This document shows, in pieces, positions 46,836-57,585 of a stretch of 64,000 bases of DNA. Under the pieces are notes generated by a model that did no database searches, was not told the origin of the DNA, and worked only from the letters and a program-made list of their open reading frames with translations. Within the stretch, counting starts at the first letter, position 1. Each line of letters starts with the position of its first letter. The translations under genes were made by a program, and so were the position numbers. This DNA comes from Metellina segmentata (taxonomy: Eukaryota > Arthropoda > Arachnida > Araneae > Tetragnathidae): assembly GCA_947359465.1 (NCBI GenBank), contig OX375882.1:52388509-52452508 (forward strand), read 5' to 3'.

Positions 46836-48072
46836 TTTTATTTATTTTATGATACAACAATCTTCACACTTTTACGTATTAAACCAGAGATTTAAAGAAA
46901 GTTGGTTGAAATATACATATACCACCAAAGAATTACCCATGTCTAGTGATATATATTTTGCAGGAAATAAAGAAATCCTTAAAATCTAACTCCTGAATAA
47001 TATTTCTGCAAGAGATAATATTCCGGAACACATAAATGCAAACAGAAACAAAATTCCATTCGTTGAAAAAATGCAGAAGTCTTAAAAAAATATCTGTTTT
47101 TACGTGTTAAATTTCGACTTCCTGAATATATTCTGAAATAGAAAAATTCGACAAAACACTTGAACAATATTGATAAAGACAACAATGATTTATAAGCAAA
47201 AAGAACACATATTTATAATAGTTAGGAATCCTCAACTATGACCGCAACATCTCGTTGTTAACTCAAGTACCCAAACAAAGAATTCTGAATCAAATTAAAC
47301 ATTAATTACGACGTTGCCAGATACCGAAAAGCAAAATTACGATTTTATGATCAATAAGTTTTCGGGGGACTTTCGTGTTCCATTACAAAATGCAAGTTAT
47401 GTAAAATTAAATGCTTTAAATATTCTCTATCTCTCTATATCTCTCTCATTCTTCATCAATCAGATATTTATAAATTATTTACATCATGGGAAAAAATAAA
47501 AAGTCAGTTCAAACATAAATTTTAAAATTCAATTTGTCTTAAAAAATTTGTTTTTCGATCAACTCTGGAAAAGCAATCTGAGCTGCGTATAGAAATCGTT
47601 TTATACTCAATGTTTGAGTTTATCGTTTGGCCTCTTTTCGTGTTCCATTACAAAATTTATGTAAATGTAAATTTAAATGTTCTAAATATTATTTCTTCAT
47701 CAATCAAATATTTAAAATATTATTTTCATCATGATAAGATGTAAAAGGTCAGTTCAAACATGAATATTATAATATACTTTGTTAAAAAAAATTGTTTTTC
47801 GATCAACACAGGTAAAGTAATTTGAGCTGCGCGCAGCAATCGTTTTATACTCCATGTTATTTCTATGGCGATTTTGAATTGCTTTTGGCTTAGTCCTTAG
47901 GTCAATTTTAGGTATCTTAGGAGTTAAATTTTTCAAAATCCTTTCTTAGTGCACCCCTACGGTATAAAAAGAATCACCCTGTAAAATTTCAGATTTATAG
48001 GACTTGTAGTTCTTGAGATACAGTGATGAGTGAGTCAGTGAGTGAGTGGTATTTGAATTTTATATACATAGA

Positions 48073-48389
48073 TAATGATACAAAAATATTTATAATCGAT
48101 TTATTCATTGTTGAGTTATCACCATTTCAACAAAGAATCATATTGCAAAAATACAGTTCTACAGAAATTGAGTTTATAGTTTTGGACACGCGTTTCTACG
48201 CGTTTCTTAAAAGAACGAAAATAACTTTTGTAACCAGTAAATATTCTGACAAACTATAAGATCTAGGTATGGTTTGAAAACTTAGGAGCTCGTTTTTGCA
48301 GTTATAAAATATCGACATTCTGGTCGATTTTCGTGATTCTAGTGTATACAGTATATACAACTTAAACTTAAGCAAAAGATACAATATAC
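48073..48389. other. Short intron segment
   Basis: Sequence between the Helitron border and the transporter exon. Nothing was recognised beyond the donor GTATATTG at 48382-48389 (minus strand). Confidence 0.45.
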
Positions 48390-48571
48390 CTGAAATACAT
48401 TCTATAACCATCCTCAATACATATGGGAAAGATGCTTGCTTTCTGTTCACTTTGTATCGCTCTATTGAAGCCACAAAGAATAAGGTTATTGCTTTGTAGA
48501 TTCCCATTTGAAGAAATAGTATAATGCTGCAGGCCAGTGGGTAATACCATATACTGTAAGTGATGGACATC
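48390..48571 (-). CDS. MCT-like transporter, upstream exon
   Basis: Acceptor TTTTGTATTCTAG and donor CAG/GTATATTG bound 182 nt. The first G completes a codon from an unseen upstream exon; in SLC16 proteins a Trp from the N-terminal PDGGWGW motif would fit (inference). The reading MSITYSIWYYPLACSIILFL then QMGIYKAITLFFVASIERYK and VNRKQASFPYVLRMVIECIS gives transmembrane segment 1, the RSFGVFF-like turn (here KAITLFF) and the start of segment 2. VNRKQASFP has the counterpart of the S/A-TSWI region. The last G joins exon 36927-37070 as Gly. The missing first exon lies upstream of 48571; I found no convincing candidate inside the window. Confidence 0.78.
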
Positions 48572-49013
48572 CTAGAATACAAAACAAATGAATCTTCGTA
48601 TATTTAACTCAATCCCCCATTTACATTTGAATACTACGAGGATGAGTGAATAATTATCCACAATGCAATTACAATAGTGTTTTTAAAAATATTGTTATTT
48701 TTGCTAGCATTTCTTGACTATGTTTCTGTCTGATATGTTTTTCTTTGTCGGGATCGAAGACTATACCAATTCCATTGTCTGTACCATTACCGCTTCGCTT
48801 TCTGTTACATCAAAGAACAGAGTTCAATTATCCGCTTTTTCAAGCAAAAGGTGTATCGGGAACCAAAATCTATCAAAAACTTTCAGCCGAGTTTTGCTGC
48901 AACGAAGCTTCTACGAATGGATTGGAAAGTTGAAAAAGGGTCGAACGAGTGTGACGCATGAAGTCCGATGACAGTTCGCTATTACATCTAGAAACAACGA
49001 TTTAGCCCAGTCA
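48572..49013. other. No recognised gene
   Basis: Probably the first visible upstream intron of the transporter. Plus-strand frames of 60-85 codons here have no motif. Confidence 0.4.
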
Positions 49014-49854
49014 AATTATACATGGTTCCTTGCAAAAGGTCCAATATGTCTCATTTTTGGATATGTTGTAGGGACCAAGGCCACCAGTAAAAAACCAAGT
49101 TCGCGGAAATGAAAGCCCTGTGCAAATAGAGTCCTATTGAAAAAGCATCGAAATTTTCGGACTTTTTTCGGGTTTTGCTCAATATTTTTTTCTATGAGTT
49201 GAATAGCAAAGTAAGACTGACAATTTTGTAGAGGATTAAATTTGCTACGACTTTTGTATTTATGATTTTTTTCTGCGGACTATAGTATTGAACTACAAAG
49301 CAGTAATAGTGAGATAATTTTAGGAAAATTACAAAATACGCACATATTGCAATAACATTGATACGGAATATTATTGAATATTGATGATTAAATACTATTA
49401 ATTATACATAAATTAAATATTAATAAATTTTAAAAGAGTAAACATAAGATTAAAACAAGTAGGTAACTTTCAGATGAAATCAAATATTAAATGGTATTAC
49501 ATAATACTCGTATTTATTATACATTGATTTATTATATTTATTTAATTTAAACTTATTTAAATTGTATTTATTTAATTTAAACTTATTTAAATTGTATTTA
49601 TTTAATTATAACTTATTATACAGTATATTTTTTAATTATTAACGTATTATACATTATATTTATTTAATTATTAACGTATTATACATTATATTAATTTAAT
49701 TATTAACTTATTATGCATTAAATTTATTTAATTTAAATTTATTTAAATTGTATTTATTTAATTATTAACTTATTATACAGTATATTTATTTAATTATTAA
49801 CTTATTATACGGTATATTTATTATTTTATTCGACTAATAGGATGATGTCTGCAC

Positions 49855-50090
49855 AACACTGCACAGAGGAACAACACATACGTTCTACACTCTTAGTATT
49901 TTTTGGGCTACATCTACTGGATAAGCGTCAAAAACAATAGACTCATTCCTACCCAAGTGTTTTTGTACAAACTGGACATACCCTGTGATAACTGAGCCGA
50001 CAGAGTCGGTGTGTTCCCAGACTACTTGGTGCAGTAGATACACATCATCCACTGCGAAACATGTCTTGGTGCAAATGTCACATTGCTAGA
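49855..50090 (-). pseudogene. Unassigned transposon-like coding relic
   Basis: The minus strand reads CDICTKTCFAVDDVYLLHQV, then VWEHTDSVGSVITGYVQFVQ and KHLGRNESIVFDAYPVDVAQ, and stops. The Y-V-x-x-V-x-K-x-x-G-x-N-x-x-I-V-F-D-x-Y pattern is one I associate with a multicopy invertebrate transposon protein. I cannot name the superfamily. No Met start is evident and only about 75 codons remain. Confidence 0.4.
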
Positions 50091-50773
50091 CTAAAGGCAA
50101 ATTTGAGTACATGGAAGATTTTTCTCCTTTTCGCATTCCTTCTTCTGAGAACAAAGACATCGGGAAGGGTGCAAGTTCATATTTTAAGTACTCCTCGTTA
50201 TAGTGCTACATGATGCATGCTCTTCGGAAAAGTATCAGCGGATATATTTATCTTCACTTGTTGGCTACGTTTAGTGTTCGCATGCACCTGCCACCCATCT
50301 ACCACTCCTCCCCGGCTCCATCAGCTATTGGCCCATAAACAAGCATCTCATCGAACTTCCCTCACTGCTGACAAAATTCCAGGTCTATTATGCTTTTTTT
50401 TACAATATCAACTTTGTACTCTTTAAAAAGCATACCTACACATTTTTCGTGTCTTACAAGCATTAGTACTTATTTCCTTTGTACCAAATAATAATAGAAA
50501 ACATTAAACAGTAACTGAATCACTTTATTTAAAGAAGTTTTATCGAAATAGGAGGTTATGTGAACTTTCTCCAGATTTTGAAAATATTATAGCACTTTCA
50601 CTGATCTGTATTTCAATAACTATAGCCCGTATAAAAAAAAACGAAAATAAAAAAGTTGTCGCACATTTAATATTCTACAATATTGGTACTGCCTATGATG
50701 CTATCCAATTCATAGACTCAGAGATATTGAGCAAAAACCGAAAAAATCCGAAAATTTCTGTCTTTTTAATATA

Positions 50774-52177
50774 CACTCTACAACAAAAAAATAGACGCAC
50801 CAAGAAGGAATCATCCGATTGCTTTGAAATTTCGTATGCAAAAATGTTTTGACCAAATATGCAAATAATTAAAATTTGGTGTCCAATGAATGAACAGTGC
50901 GATCTCCAGCGCATCGGAACTGCGCATCCAGTAGATGTATATAAGGAGTTGATCTTTAACTGTTGTTAAAAATTTCTGCTGCATTGCGATTTAGGATACC
51001 TTTTAACGACTGAAAAAATGCCTCGCCCCAGGATTCGAGCTCATTACGAGCAACTTTCAGAGTTTGAAAGAGGTCGTATCATTGGATTGAGAGAGGCAGG
51101 TTGGGCAAATCGGAGAATCGCTCGTCATCTGAGCCGAAGCGATGCGGCGATTAGAAGATGCTGGCAAGAGTGGATGGACAATGGCAGATTTCAGCGTCAT
51201 GATGGTAGAGGTCGACGTAGGGCCACAATAGATCGCGAGGGCAGAGTGATTGTCAGATCAGCTGTCACAGCGCTTGATTCATCGCTATCAACCATCAGTC
51301 GTGCGACCCACACACGGATGTCCACCATGACCATTCACAGACGGCTGAGAGAGCGAAATCTACGCTCGTACCGACCGTTACGCGACCTGCCACTCACGCC
51401 TGCACACTGTCGAGCCAGATTACAGTGGTGCTTGGCTCGATCAGGCTGGAATGATGCTGACTGGGGACGTATAATCTTTAGCTACAAATCCCGCTTCCAA
51501 CTGTGTCCTGACGATCATCGAAGACGTGTCTGGAGACGCCCAGGGCAGCGTGCCGATCCTGCTTACACTATTGCACGCCACACGGGCCCTCAACAAGGAG
51601 TTATGGTCTGGGGTGCCATTTCCCTTGATAGCCGGACCCCTTTGGTCGTCATTAGAGGTACACTTACTGCACAGCGGTACGTTGACGACATTCTGAGTCC
51701 TGTTTTGCTACCGTTCCTTTCGCAGTACCCTGGGTTTATTTTTCAGCAAGACAATGCCAGACCACATACGACACGTGTTGCTATGAACTGTCTTCAAGCT
51801 TGTCAAACACTTCATTGGCCAGCCAGATCACCAGATTTATCTCCCATCGAGCATGTCTGGGATATGATGGGGAGGCGACTACATTCGGTAGGGAATGTTG
51901 ATGACGCAATCCGACAATTGGAGCAAATTTGGCAAGAAATACCGCAGGAGACCATCCGGGAGCTTTATCGGTCTATGCCTCGCCGTGTGGCAGCTTGCAT
52001 CCAGGCTAGAGGCGGGTCAACACCTTATTGAACTCGTTACTGTAACACTGAAATAAATCATTCAATTGTTCTGAAATTTTAATCATTTTCTACTCTCTTC
52101 ATAATTTTCCTATCCACCAATTTTTGTCTCCATCGGACAACTCCTTCTTGGTGCGTCGATTTTTTTGTTATAGAGTG
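50774..52177 (+). mobile_element. Tc1-type element with intact ends and frame
   Basis: Inverted ends CACTCTACAACAAAAAAAT and, from the right, CACTCTATAACAAAAAAAT continue through GACGCACCAAGAAGGA. TA (50772-50773 and 52178-52179) flanks both. The element is 1404 bp with one transposase frame. It sits in the right arm of an older inverted repeat. Confidence 0.93.
51018..52031 (+). CDS. Tc1-type transposase, catalytic Asp replaced
   Basis: A 337-codon uninterrupted frame from ATG 51018, the usual Tc1 length. The N-terminus has two helix-turn-helix modules (YEQLSEFERGRIIGLREAGW, RIARHLSRSDAAIRRCWQEW) and the GRPR-like basic hinge GRGRRRAT. The second catalytic Asp (FQQDNARPH) and the Glu (SPDLSPIEHVWD) are present, with 32 residues between by my count. 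The first catalytic block, FSDESRF in relatives including the two other Tc1-type copies in this window, reads FSYKSRF here (Asp to Tyr, Glu to Lys). The enzyme should be unable to cut DNA although the frame is open and both ends are intact. DNA binding could persist. Confidence 0.9.
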   Translation: MPRPRIRAHYEQLSEFERGRIIGLREAGWANRRIARHLSRSDAAIRRCWQEWMDNGRFQRHDGRGRRRATIDREGRVIVRSAVTALDSSLSTISRATHTRMSTMTIHRRLRERNLRSYRPLRDLPLTPAHCRARLQWCLARSGWNDADWGRIIFSYKSRFQLCPDDHRRRVWRRPGQRADPAYTIARHTGPQQGVMVWGAISLDSRTPLVVIRGTLTAQRYVDDILSPVLLPFLSQYPGFIFQQDNARPHTTRVAMNCLQACQTLHWPARSPDLSPIEHVWDMMGRRLHSVGNVDDAIRQLEQIWQEIPQETIRELYRSMPRRVAACIQARGGSTPY

Positions 52178-52592
52178 TACATATGCTTGCACAGGTTTTT
52201 GTTTCCGCAAACTGGGTTTTTGACTAATGGCCTTGATCCCTACAACATATCCAAAAATTCGAAATACTTGATCGTTTGCAAGGAAACCCATTTTTTTGGT
52301 ACCTATTGACTGGACTAATGATATAGTGTGAGTAACATGGTTCTCTTTAACAGACCAGTTACTTGTTGAAGTGACGAAATAGTCATTCACAATGGATCAA
52401 GTAGTAAAAGTAGCGTTGTAAGCCCTCCCTATTTTAAAGCCTTCATTGAGGATTGGATTGGATTGGATATGATTTTGTGGCATTGAGTCCTCTTGGGACA
52501 TATTATGCCAAACTCAAGATAAAAAAATCAAATTTATAATATAATAATAATGTGAAATGAGTCAAAACATAATGAATGAATGCTACATAAAA

Positions 52593-53582
52593 TTATATGT
52601 GATGGATAAAACCAATGTCATGTAAAAAGCTAAAAATATTTGGATGAGGATTCTCCCCAACCATGTCTTCTAAAGCCAAGGTATAAGAATTAAAATATTT
52701 AAGACGTTGATAATTAAAATGAGAACATTCTATTAAAATATGTTTTACCGTAAGTGGACAAATACAATGATTACAAATAGGATGATCTTCTCCAAGGAGG
52801 AGGTGTCTGTGGGTGATCCTAGTATGTCCAATACGGAGACGTGTTAATATGACATTTTGACTTCGTAAAGGTAGTGGTTTCCATGAAGTAATATTTCGTT
52901 TAATAGCATGGAATTTGTTCCTCGTTTGTTCGTTCCATTCGTTCTGCCATTTGTCTTCTAAAAATTTGTAAATGATAGATTTCAAGTCAAGATAAGGGAT
53001 GGTATGGCTAATATAATTTACGGCCGATTTCGCGGCTTTGTCCACAATTTCATTTCCAGATATCCCAACATGAGATGGGATCCAAGAAAATACCAAGTTA
53101 AAATCTTTGGATGAAAGATGATAAATTATTTTTAATGACTCTAAAACAATGGGATGACTGTCATGATCGGGATGTTTCAACGATTGTAAAACGCTTAATG
53201 AATCTGTAAAAATAATACATTTTTTATGAGAATGATCCGATATATATTCTAATGCTTTATATATGGCCATGATTTCAGAAGTAAAAACAGAACATGAAGA
53301 ATGAAGTTTAAAATTGTGAACAGAGTGATTAATAGTGAACGCAGCTCCAACATAGTTTGCCCTTTTCGATCCGTCCGTGTAAACTTGTATAAAATTTGTG
53401 TATTTTTGTATATGGTTTTGAAAAAGCTGTTTGTAAATAATATCAGAGGTATCTGCTTTATTAAAATTTTGGAACGGGTTTTGAAATTCAAAATAATGAT
53501 TAAACCAAGGAGAGAAAGAATACAGTTTTTTCTGGGTAACGTCAAGTGAACAAAGTTCGGATCCGTTCATCAAATCCAGCAT
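52593..53582 (-). CDS. LINE ORF2, RNase H and C-terminal part
   Basis: 329 codons, frame-shifted relative to the reverse transcriptase frame that ends at 53585. The RNase H domain starts about residue 67 with QVYTDGSKRANYVGAAFTI. Then come FTSEIMAIYKALEYIS (catalytic Glu), IIFTDSLSVLQSL (Asp) and FSWIPSHVGISGNEIVDKAA (the SHVGIxGNExAD box with the last Asp). A C-terminal cysteine-histidine motif follows (LLGEDHPICNHCICPLTVKH then ILIECSHF), the CCHC-type tail common to many arthropod LINEs. RNase H removes the RNA strand during target-primed reverse transcription. Confidence 0.9.
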   Translation of the reverse strand: MLDLMNGSELCSLDVTQKKLYSFSPWFNHYFEFQNPFQNFNKADTSDIIYKQLFQNHIQKYTNFIQVYTDGSKRANYVGAAFTINHSVHNFKLHSSCSVFTSEIMAIYKALEYISDHSHKKCIIFTDSLSVLQSLKHPDHDSHPIVLESLKIIYHLSSKDFNLVFSWIPSHVGISGNEIVDKAAKSAVNYISHTIPYLDLKSIIYKFLEDKWQNEWNEQTRNKFHAIKRNITSWKPLPLRSQNVILTRLRIGHTRITHRHLLLGEDHPICNHCICPLTVKHILIECSHFNYQRLKYFNSYTLALEDMVGENPHPNIFSFLHDIGFIHHI

Positions 53583-53584
53583 TC

Positions 53585-54904
53585 TTAAGTGAAATGTAGG
53601 GATGAAGGATGTTTTAGATTGATAGAGGCGTGTTTTAAATACGGACTGTGATGAATGGTATGCAATGGGTGATGAGGGATTGAGGAAATTCTAAAATAAT
53701 ATTCCAAGGACAACAAATGTCGCCTTAAGTCCAGAGAAGGTTCAAAATTGTCCACATATAAGCTGCTTACGGGTGAAGTCCTGAAGGCACCAGAACATAA
53801 ACGTAAAGCTGCGTGGTGAATAGTGTTCAAGGTTTGAAGAGCAGATTTTCTTGCTGACCCATACACCACGCAACCGTAATCTAATTTTGATCGTATTAAA
53901 GTTCTATATATTTTCAAAAGACAAGTACGATCAGATCCCCATGATAATTTCGATAAAACTCTTAATATGTTGAGGGCCTTTTCGCAACGTTTGCGTAGAT
54001 TTAAAATATGCGGTTGAAAAGTCAACTTCTTGTCAAATGTAATACCTAAAAATTTAAAATTGTCCACAACATTAATTAAAATATCTTTGAAAAATATTTC
54101 AGGGTCAAGATGAAGATTACGTTTTTTGCAGAAATGAACACATGCAGTTTTCGAAGGTGAAAAACTGAATACATTTTCATTTGTCCAATTAGTGATTTTG
54201 TTAACGGCCTGTTGTAGTTGTCTCTCTATTAAGCGAATGTCTTTAGCTGCGCATGAAATTTGCAGATCGTCAACGTAAATAAGGCCCTTAACTGATGGAG
54301 GCAATTGAGACACAATATTGTTAATTTTTAAAATAAATAATGTTACACTTAAAACACTGCCTTGTGGTACTCCTTCCTCTTGTATAAAAACATACGAGAA
54401 AATAGATCCAATCTTTACCTTAAAATACCTTTTTTCTAAAAAATTTCGAATAAAAATCGGCAGATTTCCTCTTATGTCATTATTAAAAATATCCTTTAAG
54501 ATTCCATGACGCCATGTACGATCGTAGGCCTTTTCTATGTCGAAGAAAATCGAGACGAGATGCTTATTTTGGACGAATGCGTTCCTTATTTCGGTCTCGA
54601 GAGCGACTAGATTATCAATAGTGGATCTATTTTTCCTGAAACCACTTTGAAAAGGAGAGAGACATTTATCCTTTTCTAAAATATAAACGAACCTCGCGTT
54701 GACCATCTTTTCTAGTACTTTGCATAAGCAGCTTGTCAGGGCTATTGGACGGTAGTTCGAAGGATTCTTGGGGTCTTTGTTCGGTTTCAGTATGGGTATT
54801 ATGGTAGCATATCTCCATGACTGAGGAAAAGTGTGCTCATTCCAAATTCTATTATAAAATTTCAGGAGATTATTTAGAGAACTATTTGAAAGATCTTTGA
54901 GCAT
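53585..54904 (-). CDS. LINE ORF2, reverse transcriptase
   Basis: 439 codons open from a Met inside ORF2. The blocks in order are IIPILKPNKDPKNPSNYRPI, FQSGFRKNRSTIDNL, SIFFDIEKAYDRTWRHGIL, EEGVPQGSVLSVTLFI and the catalytic box LIYVDDLQISC. LGITFDKKLTFQPHI and LKIYRTLIRSKLDYGCVVYG in the thumb region follow. YVDD replaces the more common YADD or FADD. Just upstream, TAA at about 54942 separates this frame from STPGPDN, so ORF2 is broken there as well as at the RNase H junction. Confidence 0.93.
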   Translation of the reverse strand: MLKDLSNSSLNNLLKFYNRIWNEHTFPQSWRYATIIPILKPNKDPKNPSNYRPIALTSCLCKVLEKMVNARFVYILEKDKCLSPFQSGFRKNRSTIDNLVALETEIRNAFVQNKHLVSIFFDIEKAYDRTWRHGILKDIFNNDIRGNLPIFIRNFLEKRYFKVKIGSIFSYVFIQEEGVPQGSVLSVTLFILKINNIVSQLPPSVKGLIYVDDLQISCAAKDIRLIERQLQQAVNKITNWTNENVFSFSPSKTACVHFCKKRNLHLDPEIFFKDILINVVDNFKFLGITFDKKLTFQPHILNLRKRCEKALNILRVLSKLSWGSDRTCLLKIYRTLIRSKLDYGCVVYGSARKSALQTLNTIHHAALRLCSGAFRTSPVSSLYVDNFEPSLDLRRHLLSLEYYFRISSIPHHPLHTIHHSPYLKHASINLKHPSSLHFT

Positions 54905-55338
54905 GATGTAACTAATATTATCTGGGCCAGGAGTTGATTAGTGAACTATAGATAAAGCTTTTGTCAATTCAGAAAAAGTAAAATCACAATTATAAGATAA
55001 TATACGGTTTGAAGTGAAATTAACTTTATTCTTTTCAGATGCAATTTTAATTTTTTTTAAACTTTCAGAGTAGTTATTGGAGCTGGATACTTCGGAAAGG
55101 CATGAAGCAAATGTGTTTGCTATGTCTTTGGGTGCCGATAGTATTTGGTTATTGTATTCTAGAATCGGAATTTGTCTATTGGGGTAAACACCGGAAATTC
55201 TTTTAATTCTGTTCCATAATTGTTTACTGGTGGTCTTATTATTTATACTACTGACATAATTTATCCAAGAATCCCTCTTACTATGTCGTTGTATTTTTCG
55301 AAACGCCGCTTTTGTTTTTTTGTAAAAAATAAAGTTTT

Positions 55339-55341
<3 letters not shown>

Positions 55342-55369
<28 letters not shown>
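55342..55369. repeat. (GT)n run inside LINE ORF2
   Basis: About 14 GT dinucleotides interrupt the spacer between endonuclease and reverse transcriptase. On the minus strand they read as His-Thr repeats between TQRKLYFLQK and GISSIDIQP. An expansion here probably helped to break the frame. Confidence 0.85.
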
Positions 55370-55508
55370 GTTGGATATCTATTGAAGATATTCCAGGCTT
55401 TCCTCTGCTTCCGATACGCATCGCTACAATCCTCATTCCACCAAGGTTTCTTTTGTTTTTTAGGCGCATTTCCGACTTTTTTAATTGAGGCGTCAGCACT
55501 TGCTATAA

Positions 55509-56300
55509 TTATGTTGTTACTTTTGAAGTGACTTCATCGATGTCACCAAATTCAACCGTGTTAGAAATATCTGCAAGGCTAGTAAAAAGCGGCCAGTTGG
55601 CAGTTTCAAAAATATATTTGGATTGTCTGTCAGTGTGAGGTTGATATTGGCCTGCATATTTTAGTTTAATTGGATAATGGTCGCTATTGTAAAGGTAGGA
55701 ATCCACAGAAAAGGTCCAAAATGGTAAAATTGAAGGAGTGCAAATTGCCAGATCTATTGAATGGTAAGTAAGTGAAGGTGAGTGAAAGTAAGTAGGTTGG
55801 CCGTTATTCATTATACATAAATCATTGTCTGTTATTATTTTTTCGATTTGTTTGCCTCTACTATTAATGTCTGAACTGCCCCAGAGGATATGATGGCCAT
55901 TTAGGTCACCAAGTATGATGAATGGTTGTGGAAGTTGATCTATTAAATTATTTAAGTCAGAAGTGGCGATATGGGTGTTAGGAGGTAAGTATAAATTACA
56001 TATTGTTATTAAAATATTTACATGAAGTCTTACAGCAAGAGCTTGCAGATTTGTTTTTAGGTTAATTTCAGTTACTGGAAAGTCATGGGAGGTAAGCAAT
56101 GCAACACCTCCACATGCTCTTTGGCCATCATCGTAATCTTTTCTAAAGATAGTGAAATAGTGAATGTTGGTGGAATCATTGGTTCTTAAGTAGGTCTCCT
56201 GGAGGGCGATTGCAACTGGATTGTGCTTGTTTATGATGTCTTTAACATCATCAATTTTATGACGAAAACCCCGGCAGTTCCAGGAAAGAAAGGAAGCCAT
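55509..56300 (-). CDS. LINE ORF2, APE-type endonuclease
   Basis: 263 codons from ATG at 56300, probably the true ORF2 start. Hallmarks in order are LSWNCRGFRHKIDDV, the catalytic Glu in ALQETYLR, GGVALLTS, NLYLPPN, FIILGDLNGHHILWGS (Asp, Asn) and NSDHYPI (the SDH catalytic pair). The domain nicks host DNA to prime reverse transcription. The frame ends at 55509; coding similarity continues in other frames to the reverse transcriptase, with the (GT)n run between. ORF1 ends 29 bp upstream. Confidence 0.92.
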   Translation of the reverse strand: MASFLSWNCRGFRHKIDDVKDIINKHNPVAIALQETYLRTNDSTNIHYFTIFRKDYDDGQRACGGVALLTSHDFPVTEINLKTNLQALAVRLHVNILITICNLYLPPNTHIATSDLNNLIDQLPQPFIILGDLNGHHILWGSSDINSRGKQIEKIITDNDLCIMNNGQPTYFHSPSLTYHSIDLAICTPSILPFWTFSVDSYLYNSDHYPIKLKYAGQYQPHTDRQSKYIFETANWPLFTSLADISNTVEFGDIDEVTSKVTT

Positions 56301-56329
56301 AAAAATAAAGTATAAAAGAAAAGAAAAAA

Positions 56330-57585
56330 CTACTTGTGTTTTCTCGTCCTAGGACGAGACCTGTCTTGCCGAAGATCCTTCTTGGACTTGGGTGGCGAAG
56401 TCTCCAAGCCATCACTCTCTACAGAGGAAATATCACTTTCGGTGTTGTATAAATTTATAAGGTCACTGGTAGAAGGATTAGCTATCAAGTTTCTGGATGT
56501 AACATCAGGCTGAAGAGAGGTTTGAGAAGTACTTTTAGCTATTTTAATATTATTTTGTTCAGATGATATGGCTCTTTTTAAAGAATTATTTATAGATCGA
56601 TTTGGTTGATTTATCTGTTTTATATTTGATGAGGTTGTAGCTGATGCTTTAGAAAAAAGAGGCGTTATAGGTTGGTTCATTGAAGTTTTATGTTGGGCAG
56701 ATGGCTTAAAAATAGTTACATCGGTTTGAGTTCCGTTAGTTTTGAAAGTTTTTTTTACTATTGTAGAGTAAGATATTCCAGGTTTCGGGGTGCGATCATT
56801 AACAATTTTTCGTGCCTCCGGAAATGAAATGTTTTGTTGTACTTTTATTGTCTGGATTTCTTTCTCTGTTTGAAACTTAGGGCAGGACTTGGCGTAAGAT
56901 GGATGATCACCTGAGCAATTCGCACAGCAGAGGGATGGTGACGTACAGACATCGGTTTTGTGTTCTGTACTAGAACACTTAGCGCATGTCTCTTTGCCAC
57001 GGCAAGCAAGGAAAGAGTGGCCGAATCTTTGACATTTAAAACAACGGACAGGGTTAGGAATGAAAGGTCGAACTGGGCAATTCATATAAGCTATTTTTAC
57101 GTGTTTTGGTATAGTCGGTGTATTAAAAGTTAATATTATATGTTTGGTGGGAATTTTTTGACCATTTCTTGAGATAGTTATTCTTTTTACATTGATTACA
57201 TATTGTTGGGACAGGGATTCTAAGATATCTTCTTCCGTATCGTAAACTAAGTCGGATTCTGATATTACGCCTCTTGAAGAATTTAAAGTTTTATGGGGTG
57301 TTACACTTACTGCTATCGGACCGACAAATTTTATTTTTAGGATGTTAATAGCCTGTGTTTTATTTGATACTTCTATAAGTACATCTCCTGCTAGGGTTTT
57401 TTTTTATATTTTTTGTATCGCCTACCATTCCCAATATTGTTTTGTGAAGTAAAATAGCCTATATGTTTTTTTAAATTGCCCTCGTTACTTTTCATAATAA
57501 AAATTTTTTGTACTGGTGTATTTTTGTTATTATTTTCGTTAGATAGGTGCTCCACTGAAGGAGAAGTTGAATTTTTGTTTTCCAT
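56330..57585 (-). pseudogene. LINE ORF1 with three zinc knuckles
   Basis: ORF1 starts at ATG 57585 (MENKNSTSPSVEHLSNENNN). It runs about 60 codons, shifts frame at a T-rich homopolymer near 57400, and continues through the region ending IPKHVKIAYMNCPVRPFIPN. The open part 56330-57085 has three cysteine knuckles: CFKCQRFGHSFLAC, CAKCSSTEHKTDVC and CCANCSGDHPSYAKSC. This Gag-like array is typical of ORF1p of I and Jockey elements and binds the element RNA. A basic Arg/Lys/Ser tail (RQDRSRPRTRKHK) ends the protein. One frameshift is required. Confidence 0.87.

Larger units (their letters stand above)
43683..48072 (-). mobile_element. Minus-strand Helitron with nested insertions
   Basis: On the minus strand the 5' end TCTATGTATATAAAATTC begins at 48072, preceded by A (48073 is T on plus). 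The 3' end CCCAGCGAAGCCGGG (hairpin), GTTTCTG, CTAG ends at 43683, followed by T. These two ends fit one Helitron inserted between A and T. The subterminal 5' region has CACTCACTCACTGACTCAC. Inside are a 245-bp direct duplication (about 47370-47900), a 230-bp one (about 44360-44700), an internally deleted Tc1 element (45176-45896) and a plus-strand Helitron (46026-46835). No Rep/helicase remains. Pairing of the two ends is inferred from their complementary signatures. Confidence 0.6.
49014..52310. repeat. Inverted-repeat element split by a Tc1 insertion
   Basis: The left arm (49014-49215) is matched in inverted orientation by 50695-50773 plus 52178-52310. Shared words are CCTACAACATATCCAAAAAT, ATTGAGCAAAA and TTTGCAAGGAA. 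The right arm is cut by the Tc1-type element at 50774-52177, which must therefore be younger. The interior holds an AT-rich tandem block (about 49380-49830, TATTTATTTAATT units) and a minus-strand coding relic (49855-50090). The outer borders are approximate. The class is unknown. Confidence 0.65.

Noticed and set aside
55281..55499. Separate protein with His-Thr repeats
   Set aside because: It is the LINE ORF2 spacer read through a (GT)n run.
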